DNA of 5,458 nucleotides, taken from positions 1-5,458 of the forward strand of contig JAKBCX010000132.1 in NCBI GenBank assembly GCA_021807465.1, given 5' to 3'. Under the pieces are notes generated by a model that saw only the letters and a program-made list of their open reading frames with translations, was not told the DNA's origin and did no database searches. The position numbers were made by a program, and so were the translations under genes. Position 1 is the first letter of the stretch. Each line of letters begins with the position of its first letter. The stretch is from Pseudomonadota bacterium. Its GTDB lineage: Bacteria; Pseudomonadota; Alphaproteobacteria; Acetobacterales; Acetobacteraceae. Shown piece after piece: positions 1 to 5,458 of the stretch.

Positions 1-1
1 C

Positions 2-1357
2 CTCACCATCGTGTTTCTTATCGCCGTGGTCACGCTGGTGGGGTTTGGCCAGTATTCCGGCACGCGCTTTTCCATCCCCGTGCTGGCGGCGCTGCTGGTC
101 TGCCTTATCCCCACCACCATTGGCGGGTTGCTCTCGGCCATCGGCATTGCGGGCATGGACCGCCTGGTGCGCTTCAACGTGGTCGCCACTTCGGGCCGCG
201 CGGTAGAGGCCGCGGGCGATGTGGATGCGCTGTTGCTGGATAAAACCGGCACCATCACTTTCGGCAACCGCATGGCCGCGGGTTTCTACCCCGTGCCGGG
301 CGTGAATGAGCGCGCTTTGGCGGAAGCCTGCGTCATGGCCAGCCTGGGTGACGATACGCCGGAGGGCCGCTCCATCCTGTCCTTCGCGCGGGACCGTTAC
401 GGCATCAGCCTGGCCACGCCGGATGATGCCGCCATCATTCCCTTCTCGGCCAATACCCGTATGTCGGGCATTGATACGGGCGGCAAATCCTACCGCAAGG
501 GCGCGGTGGACTCGGTTCTCGCCGCGCTTGGCGTTGCGCCGGACCCCGTCTTTACCGAATCCATTGCCCGCATTGCGCGCGCTGGCTCCACGCCGCTTGC
601 CGTTACCGCGGATGGCAAGCTGCTCGGCGCCATCGAGCTGAAAGACATCGTGAAGCCCGGCATAAAAGAGCGTTTCGCGGCGCTGCGTGCCATGGGCATA
701 CGCACCATCATGGTCACTGGTGATAACCGCATCACCGCCGCCACCATCGCGGCGGAAGCCGGGGTCGATGATTATATCGCCGAGGCCAATCCGCAGAACA
801 AACTTGATTATATCAGAAAAGTTCAGAGCGAAGGCCGCCTTGTGGCCATGTGCGGCGATGGCACGAACGACGCCCCCGCGCTGGCCCAGGCCGATGTGGG
901 CGTGGCGATGCAAACCGGCACCCAGGCCGCGCGCGAGGCGGGCAACATGGTTGATCTCGACAGCGACCCGACGAAGCTCATCGAAATCGTGGAAATCGGC
1001 AAGCAACTCCTCATCACGCGTGGCGCGCTCACCACCTTCTCCATCGCCAACGACATCTCCAAATATTTCGCTATTCTGCCTGCCATCTTCATCACCACCT
1101 ACCCGCAGCTTGGCGCGCTTAACATCATGCGGCTCAACACGCCGGAGAGCGCCATACTCTCCGCCGTTATCTTCAACGCGCTCATTATCGTGGTGCTGGT
1201 GCCGCTGGCGCTGCGCGGTGTAAAATTCCGCGCCATTGGAGCCGCCGCTTTGCTCAAGCGCAACCTGCTTATTTACGGGCTGGGCGGCATCATAGCGCCT
1301 TTCGCCGGCATCAAGCTCATCGACATGATCCTCGGCCTGTTCCACATCTTCTCGTAA
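2..1357 (+). CDS. kdpB: Potassium-transporting P-type ATPase subunit B, KdpB (5'-partial)
   Basis: KdpB is the catalytic subunit of the inner-membrane KdpFABC complex. It hydrolyses ATP through an aspartyl-phosphate intermediate to drive high-affinity K+ uptake with KdpA. The reading frame is open from base 2, so the gene enters from the left edge. By alignment from memory with E. coli KdpB (682 aa, phospho-Asp 307), about 227 N-terminal residues are missing, including the TGES actuator loop. Visible motifs are the TM4 signature PTTIGG (from base 110), the phosphorylation motif DKTGT (Asp codon 239-241), and nucleotide-binding Phe (443-445), Lys (497-499) and Asp (509-511). Also present are TGDN (716-727), GDGTND (854-871) and the TM5 Asp and Lys of NDISKYF (1052-1054, 1061-1063), which match E. 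coli D583/K586. Three hydrophobic segments close the protein. The GTG at base 11 is an internal Val codon, not the true start. kdpC follows after 12 nt. Confidence 0.98.
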   Translation, partial: LTIVFLIAVVTLVGFGQYSGTRFSIPVLAALLVCLIPTTIGGLLSAIGIAGMDRLVRFNVVATSGRAVEAAGDVDALLLDKTGTITFGNRMAAGFYPVPGVNERALAEACVMASLGDDTPEGRSILSFARDRYGISLATPDDAAIIPFSANTRMSGIDTGGKSYRKGAVDSVLAALGVAPDPVFTESIARIARAGSTPLAVTADGKLLGAIELKDIVKPGIKERFAALRAMGIRTIMVTGDNRITAATIAAEAGVDDYIAEANPQNKLDYIRKVQSEGRLVAMCGDGTNDAPALAQADVGVAMQTGTQAAREAGNMVDLDSDPTKLIEIVEIGKQLLITRGALTTFSIANDISKYFAILPAIFITTYPQLGALNIMRLNTPESAILSAVIFNALIIVVLVPLALRGVKFRAIGAAALLKRNLLIYGLGGIIAPFAGIKLIDMILGLFHIFS

Positions 1358-1369
1358 CGGACGCAGAAA

Positions 1370-1948
1370 ATGATCCTCCGCGAACTCCGCCCGGCCTTTT
1401 CCCTGGTCGTGCTTTTCACCCTCCTTATTGGCCTTATCCTGCCCGGCATCTTTACTGGCGCCATGCAGGCGGTGCTGCCCTGGCAAGCCAATGGCTCGCT
1501 CATCAGGCAGAATGGCCAAGTTGTCGGCTCAGCGCTCATTGGCCAGAACTTCACGGGTGCGCAATATTTCGTCCCGCGTCCCTCGGCGCTCAGCCCCAGC
1601 CCGTACACGCAGGACACATCCGGCGCCTCCAACCTCGGCCCCACCAGCAAGGCGCTGCTCACCAGCGTGAAGCAGCGTGTGGCCGCCTATTTAAAGGCCT
1701 ATGGCCCCGGCCCGGTTCCGGCGGATGCCGTTACCGCCTCCGGCTCGGGGCTGGACCCCGATATTTCGCTGGAAAACGCGCTGCGCCAGGCCCCCGCCGT
1801 GGCCGCCGCGCGGCATCTTCCCGACGCCACTGTCACCGCATTGGTCAACCGCCTGGCCCATCATAGCGCGCTTGGCGGCATTATCGGCACCAACCATGTG
1901 AATGTGCTGCGCCTCAACCTTGCCTTGGACCATTTGCCACCCCAATAA
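1370..1948 (+). CDS. kdpC: Potassium-transporting ATPase subunit C, KdpC
   Basis: KdpC is the small accessory subunit of KdpFABC. It has one N-terminal membrane span and a periplasmic domain, is needed for complex assembly, and is proposed to raise nucleotide or K+ affinity. The 192-residue product is close to the usual length of about 190. A hydrophobic span covers roughly residues 9-34. Family motifs follow in order: GSALIGQNF (53-61), YFVPRPSA (66-73), SGASNLGPTS (84-93), VTASGSGLDPDIS (121-133) and a C-terminal VNVLRLNLALD (177-187). The ATG start is supported by the N-terminal pattern (basic residues, then the span) and a weak GGA at 1359-1361 about 8 nt upstream. It lies 12 nt after the kdpB stop and its own stop is 6 nt before kdpD, so it sits in one transcription unit. 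It looks complete and ordinary. Confidence 0.98.
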   Translation: MILRELRPAFSLVVLFTLLIGLILPGIFTGAMQAVLPWQANGSLIRQNGQVVGSALIGQNFTGAQYFVPRPSALSPSPYTQDTSGASNLGPTSKALLTSVKQRVAAYLKAYGPGPVPADAVTASGSGLDPDISLENALRQAPAVAAARHLPDATVTALVNRLAHHSALGGIIGTNHVNVLRLNLALDHLPPQ

Positions 1949-1954
1949 TCGGTT

Positions 1955-4576
1955 ATGGAACCCTCCACCCCGGACGGCTCACGCCCGGACCCTGACGCCC
2001 TCCTGGCCAGCTTGCGCCACGGGGGGCGCGGGCATTTGAAGATATTCCTCGGCGCGGCCCCCGGCGTTGGCAAAACCTGGGAGATGCTCACCGCCGCCCA
2101 TGCCAAACGCCAGAAGGGGGTGGATGTGGTGGCCGGGCTGATCGAGACCCATGGCCGTGCCGGCACGCGGGAGGCCATCGGCGAGCTGGAGCAGCTCCCC
2201 CGCCTCGCCGTGCCTTACCGGGGCCAGGTGCTGGAGGAATTCGACCTGGACGCCGCGCTGAAGCGCCGCCCGTCCCTGCTGCTGGTGGATGAGCTGGCCC
2301 ACACCAACGCCCCCGGCCTGCGCCATGCCAAACGCTGGCAGGATGTGCAGGATGTGCTGGATGCGGGCATCGATGTGTGGACCACGGTAAACGTTCAGCA
2401 TCTGGAAAGCCTGAATGACCAGGTGGCCCGCATAACCGGTGTGCGCGTGGGGGAGACAGTGCCGGACACGGTGCTGGACACGGCGGATGAGATCGAGCTG
2501 ATCGACCTGCCTCCCGCCGAACTGCGCGCCCGGCTGCAGGAAGGCTTTATATACCGCCCTGATGTTGCCGCCCGCGCGCTGGAAGGGTTCTTCCGCGAAG
2601 GCAATCTCGGGGCCTTGCGTGAAATCGCGTTGCGCCGCGCAGCGCAACGGATTGATAAGGACGTAACGCGCTATATGCGCTCCTCCGCCATTCCCGGCCC
2701 CTGGCCGGTCGCGGAAAAAGTGCTGGCTCTTATTGGCCCGGATAATGCCGCCTCCAACGTGGTACGCCACGCCGCGCGCCTGGCCGAGGCGTTGCGCGCG
2801 CCGCTCACCAGCCTGCATATCGAGCGTACGGATGATAACGCGAAGGTGCAGGCCGCGCTGGACCTTACCGTGCAGCTTGGTGGCGGTGTGGTCACGCAAT
2901 CGGCGCCTGATATGGTGCGCGCGGTGCTGGACTACGCGGCGGCGCAGAACATCACCCATATTGTCGTGGGCCGCACCGCCCGCGGGCGCTGGCCGGGGCG
3001 GCATCTTTCCGAGGCGCTTACCAGCCAGGCCCTGGCCTACACGCTGCATTTCGTGCCCGTGCCCGCCGCCGCGCCGCGCCACCCGTCCGCGCCCCCCAGG
3101 CGTGAGTGGAGTCCCTATTTATGGGCCGCCTTTTTGCTCGCCGCCGTTACAACGGGCGGAATCGCGCTGCAAAATGTTCTGCCGCAGGAGGCCATGGGGT
3201 TCATCTTCACCGGCCTTATTGCCGCCACGGCCAGCCGCGCGGGGCGCGGGCCTGGCCTGTTTACCGCCATTTTTGGCTTCTTCCTGTGGAATTTCTTTTT
3301 TCTGCCACCGCTCTACACGCTCTCGGTGGCCGACCCGCGTGACGTGGTCGCGCTTACCGTGTTTTTGCTGGTAGGACTTGTTACCGGCACGCTGGCGGGC
3401 CGTGTGCGGCAAGAGGCCGCCACCGCCGCCGCGCGGGTGGAGGCGCTGCGGCGCATCTCGCTGTTCGGCCAGCGCCTGTCGCGTGCCGTCACCCTGTCGG
3501 ACGTTCTCACCACCGCCGCCGAGGAAACCGCGGCCATTACCGGTGCGGGCATTGTGCTGCTGGCCCAGAATGGCACGCTGACCCCCGAGGTAAGCCGCCC
3601 CGCCGGCACGGCGCTGGACGAAGCCGCCGAGGCCGCCGCCGAATGGTGCCAGGCGCATGATACGGAAACCGGCACAGGCACCGCCACACTGCCCTCCGTG
3701 CCCTGGCGCTTCTTCCCGCTCCGCAGCCATGGCGTTGTGGCGGGTGTGCTGGGCGCCCGCGCCGCCGCGCCGCCGCCCGCCCCCATTGTGCAAACCCTGG
3801 CCACCTTGGCCGACCAGACAGCTCTGGCCCTGGAACGCGCCCGGCTTGCCATGCAAACCGCGCGCACCGAAGCGCATGAAGATAGCCAGAAGCTCCGCAA
3901 CGCCTTGCTCTCCTCACTCAGCCACGATCTGCGCACCCCGCTCACCGCCATACGTGGTGCCGCCGAAACACTCTCCAGCCTGGGGGAGCAGCTAGACTCC
4001 GCCACACGCGCCGATTTGCTGGCGGCCATCACCCAGGATGCCGCCCGCATGGGCAAATTCTTGGGCAATATTACCGATATGGCGCGGGTGGAATCCGGCG
4101 TGCTGGATATAAAGCGCGAGCGGCTGGCGCTGGAGGCTGTGGCCGAGGCCGCCATCGCCCGCACGCCGGGCGCGCTTTACACCGCCGTGAACATCGCGCC
4201 CGATGCCACCCATGTACGCGCCGACCCCACGCTGCTGGAGCAGGTGCTGGTGAATCTGCTGGAGAATGCAGTGAAATATGCTCCACCCGGCAGCCGCATC
4301 AGCATTTCCGCCCAGCGCCAAGGTAATGATGTGTGGCTGAGCGTGGCCGATGAAGGCGTGGGCATTCCGCCCGCCGAGCTGCAAGCGGTATTCGACAGCT
4401 TCTTCCGCGCCAGCCGGGGAGACCGCGTGGCGCCCGGCACGGGGCTGGGGCTTGCCATCGCCAAGGCCTTCACCGAGGCCATGGGCGGACGCATTTCGGC
4501 GCAAAGCCCGCGCCTGGACCTGCCAGCGGACGGCCTGCCCGGCACCATCATCACCTTGGAGCTTCCCGCCGCATGA
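1955..4576 (+). CDS. kdpD: Osmosensitive K+ channel sensor histidine kinase KdpD
   Basis: KdpD is the inner-membrane sensor kinase/phosphatase that responds to K+ limitation and phosphorylates KdpE. The 873 residues (E. coli 894) show the full architecture. The N-terminal KdpD domain (about 25-235) carries a Walker A, GAAPGVGKT (33-41), a Walker B-like LLLVDELAH (108-116) and the conserved WTTVNVQHLESLND (142-155). A universal-stress-protein-like domain follows (about 252-370), then a DUF4118 four-helix membrane region (about 388-483) with FFFLPP, and a GAF-like domain (about 500-630). The kinase core has the H-box SHDLRTPL with phosphoacceptor His657, N-box Asn771, G1 DEGVGIP (799-805), an F-box (813-817) and G2 GTGLGL (828-833). 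The ATG lies 6 nt after the kdpC stop with no clear Shine-Dalgarno, so translation probably depends on coupling to kdpC. The start is supported because the typical short N-terminal lead (RPDPDALL) follows it. The 3' end overlaps kdpE by 4 nt. Confidence 0.98.
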   Translation: MEPSTPDGSRPDPDALLASLRHGGRGHLKIFLGAAPGVGKTWEMLTAAHAKRQKGVDVVAGLIETHGRAGTREAIGELEQLPRLAVPYRGQVLEEFDLDAALKRRPSLLLVDELAHTNAPGLRHAKRWQDVQDVLDAGIDVWTTVNVQHLESLNDQVARITGVRVGETVPDTVLDTADEIELIDLPPAELRARLQEGFIYRPDVAARALEGFFREGNLGALREIALRRAAQRIDKDVTRYMRSSAIPGPWPVAEKVLALIGPDNAASNVVRHAARLAEALRAPLTSLHIERTDDNAKVQAALDLTVQLGGGVVTQSAPDMVRAVLDYAAAQNITHIVVGRTARGRWPGRHLSEALTSQALAYTLHFVPVPAAAPRHPSAPPRREWSPYLWAAFLLAAVTTGGIALQNVLPQEAMGFIFTGLIAATASRAGRGPGLFTAIFGFFLWNFFFLPPLYTLSVADPRDVVALTVFLLVGLVTGTLAGRVRQEAATAAARVEALRRISLFGQRLSRAVTLSDVLTTAAEETAAITGAGIVLLAQNGTLTPEVSRPAGTALDEAAEAAAEWCQAHDTETGTGTATLPSVPWRFFPLRSHGVVAGVLGARAAAPPPAPIVQTLATLADQTALALERARLAMQTARTEAHEDSQKLRNALLSSLSHDLRTPLTAIRGAAETLSSLGEQLDSATRADLLAAITQDAARMGKFLGNITDMARVESGVLDIKRERLALEAVAEAAIARTPGALYTAVNIAPDATHVRADPTLLEQVLVNLLENAVKYAPPGSRISISAQRQGNDVWLSVADEGVGIPPAELQAVFDSFFRASRGDRVAPGTGLGLAIAKAFTEAMGGRISAQSPRLDLPADGLPGTIITLELPAA
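4573..4576 (+). other. ATGA stop-start overlap joining kdpD and kdpE
   Basis: The four bases ATGA contain the kdpE start (4573-4575) and the kdpD stop TGA (4574-4576). Such overlaps commonly give translational coupling by re-initiation, which would keep sensor and regulator in a fixed ratio. The overlap is seen directly; the coupling is inferred. Confidence 0.8.
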
Positions 4577-5250
4577 TCTCCGGCCGTATCCTGGTTGTGG
4601 ACGACGAGCCGCAAATCCACCGCTTCCTCAGTCCCGCTTTATCCGCCGCGGGCTACACGCCGCTGCGTGCGGATAATGCGGCGGACGCCCTGCGCCAGAC
4701 CGCCGCCCAGGCACCGGATTTGGTGCTGCTGGACCTCGGCCTGCCGGACATGGACGGGCAAGAGGCACTGCGCCGCCTGCGCGCCTTCTCGCCCGTGCCC
4801 GTCATCATCCTCTCGGCCCGCGACCGCGAGGCGGATAAAATCGCGGCGCTGGATAATGGCGCTGACGATTACGTGGAAAAACCCTTCGCCCTGGGCGAGC
4901 TTTTGGCGCGTATCCGCACCGCTTTGCGCCGCGCCGGCGCGGCCGAACCGCAGGCCGCAACATTGCATGTGGCGGACCTGGCCATCACGCCAAATGCCAC
5001 ATACCGTGGCGATGCCGTGCTGCCACTCACCAAGCGCGAACATGCGCTGCTGCTTCTGCTGGCGCGCAACCGTGGCCGTGTGCTCACCCACCGCCAAATT
5101 CTTACCGCCCTATGGGGGCCAGCCCATACCGGAGACATCGCATATTTACGTGTTTATATCGGTCAGCTCCGGAAGCATTTAGGAGAAGCAACGGCAAAAC
5201 TCATCGCCACCGAACCAGGCGTTGGCTACCGCCTTCTCGACGACATATGA
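4573..5250 (+). CDS. kdpE: KDP operon response regulator KdpE (OmpR/PhoB family)
   Basis: KdpE is the cytoplasmic transcription activator that receives phosphate from KdpD and, in characterised systems, binds upstream of kdpFABC. The 225-residue protein matches the usual length. The receiver domain (about 4-119) has acidic pocket residues Asp10/Asp11, phosphoacceptor Asp54 in LLDLGLPDMDG, switch Ser81, aromatic switch Tyr100 and Lys103 of the KPF motif. The KdpE-like stretch DKIAALDNGADDY (88-100) and GEL (108-110) are typical. The C-terminal winged-helix domain (about 129-222) contains LTKREHALLLLLARNRGRVLT-type sequence (152-172), a recognition-helix region with YLRVYIGQLRKHL (191-203) and the terminal GVGYRLL wing. 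The start ATG overlaps the kdpD stop as ATGA. A GGAG at 4558-4561 lies about 11 nt upstream, farther than ideal, so coupling to kdpD is likely. No operator for it lies in the window; the kdp promoter is expected upstream of the left edge. Confidence 0.98.
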   Translation: MISGRILVVDDEPQIHRFLSPALSAAGYTPLRADNAADALRQTAAQAPDLVLLDLGLPDMDGQEALRRLRAFSPVPVIILSARDREADKIAALDNGADDYVEKPFALGELLARIRTALRRAGAAEPQAATLHVADLAITPNATYRGDAVLPLTKREHALLLLLARNRGRVLTHRQILTALWGPAHTGDIAYLRVYIGQLRKHLGEATAKLIATEPGVGYRLLDDI

Positions 5251-5281
5251 TGCATCCCCAAGAGCCAGGTCACACCCAGCA

Positions 5282-5348
5282 CCGGCTAATCGAGGCGGCA
5301 AGACGAGCCTGCCGGCTTTCGCATCCCTAAATTGAAGGCAGAGATTTT
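5282..5348 (+). terminator. Weak candidate terminator region between kdpE and gyrB
   Basis: The 103-nt spacer between the convergent stop codons has no gene. Two imperfect hairpins can be drawn. The first pairs CCGGC (5282-5286) and AGGC (5293-5296) with GCCTGCCGG (5307-5315), leaving a 6-nt bulge. The second pairs CTGCC (5309-5313) and TTC (5318-5320) with GAAGGCAG (5334-5341), with a 4-nt bulge, and is followed by TTTT at 5345-5348 on the + strand. They share bases 5309-5313 and so exclude each other. The position suits termination of the kdp transcript, but stems are short and the T tract is minimal. Rho-dependent termination is equally possible. Confidence 0.25.
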
Positions 5349-5353
5349 CGGCA

Positions 5354-5458
5354 TTACGCGTCGAGATTCGCCACCTTCAACGCATTGCTCACAATAAAAT
5401 CACGCCGCGGCTCCACCACATCGCCCATAAGCGTGGTGAAAATCTGGTCCGTATCCTC
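5354..5458 (-). CDS. gyrB: DNA gyrase subunit B, C-terminal end (partial)
   Basis: GyrB is the ATPase subunit of DNA gyrase, which introduces negative supercoils together with GyrA. Only the last 34 residues are in the window; the gene runs out through the right edge. Read on the minus strand, the peptide contains [16 protein letters not shown], then a short helix with [10 protein letters not shown] before TAA (complement of 5354-5356). This closely resembles the E. coli GyrB terminus, remembered as QLFTTLMGDAVEPRRAFI...NALKAANIDI. It belongs to the end of the TOPRIM-containing half that contacts GyrA and DNA. The paralogue ParE is less likely because LMGD-x-VEPRR and the NLD/NID terminus are characteristic of GyrB. 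The gene is convergent with kdpE, with about 100 bp between stops, and has no functional tie to the kdp operon. It is too short to be obvious from ORF length alone. Confidence 0.88.
   Translation of the reverse strand, partial: EDTDQIFTTLMGDVVEPRRDFIVSNALKVANLDA

Noticed and set aside
848..871. Cys in place of the usual Thr just before GDGTND of KdpB.
   Set aside because: As I recall, Cys at this position occurs in many KdpB proteins outside E. coli, and the catalytic Asp residues are intact, so it is not evidence of an altered pump.
2700..3070. Possible c-di-AMP binding by the universal-stress-protein-like domain of KdpD.
   Set aside because: That property is described for Gram-positive KdpD proteins with a specific Ser-rich motif, which I do not see here, and the organism appears to be a proteobacterium.
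1979..3082. A 367-codon open frame on the minus strand opposite kdpD.
   Set aside because: It lies entirely antisense to a well-conserved kdpD, its translation resembles no family I know, and GC-rich coding DNA routinely leaves such frames open. The same reasoning applies to the antisense frames at 3119-3877, 3313-4164 and 3992-4504.
3291..3301. A T-rich run (TTTCTTTTTT) that could suggest a slippery site or an internal terminator.
   Set aside because: It encodes the Phe-rich FFFLPP part of the KdpD membrane region, the frame continues intact on both sides, and no stem precedes it.
5112..5330. A 72-codon + strand frame running from inside kdpE into the spacer.
   Set aside because: It is out of frame with kdpE over most of its length, has no recognisable motif, and its tail is in the non-coding spacer; it is most likely a shadow.
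1..5458. A hidden novel defence, mobile or RNA-based system.
   Set aside because: Nearly every base is accounted for by intact conserved kdp genes and gyrB. I found no direct repeats, terminal inverted repeats, transposase, tRNA or unexplained ORF.

Overview
The window holds the 3' part of a kdp high-affinity potassium-uptake operon, all on the + strand, followed by the last codons of a convergent gyrB on the - strand. In order: kdpB (5' end outside the window), kdpC, kdpD, kdpE, a spacer of about 100 bp, then the gyrB 3' end. Coding density is very high: the gaps are 12 nt (kdpB-kdpC) and 6 nt (kdpC-kdpD), and kdpD and kdpE overlap by 4 nt (ATGA). kdpA, and kdpF if present, would be expected upstream of the left edge.

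The DNA is GC-rich, with a strong preference for G or C at third codon positions. This GC bias also creates long spurious antisense ORFs. Protein style, the Kdp arrangement and the GyrB tail suggest a proteobacterium, most likely an alphaproteobacterium (possibly an acetic-acid/acidophile relative). That placement is an impression from the sequence; no rRNA is present and no search was run.

Functionally this is one self-contained module. KdpB is the ATP-hydrolysing subunit of the KdpFABC potassium pump, and KdpC is its single-span accessory subunit. KdpD is the membrane sensor kinase and KdpE its DNA-binding response regulator, which in known systems activates the kdp operon when potassium is scarce. 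Because kdpDE directly follow kdpC without room for a separate promoter region, pump and regulators are probably co-transcribed, giving positive autoregulation.

All key catalytic and phosphorylation residues that fall inside the window are intact. I see no mobile element, CRISPR array, tRNA or rRNA, and no convincing sign of an undescribed system. The least explained stretch is the kdpE-gyrB spacer, which can form weak, mutually exclusive hairpins that may serve as a terminator.
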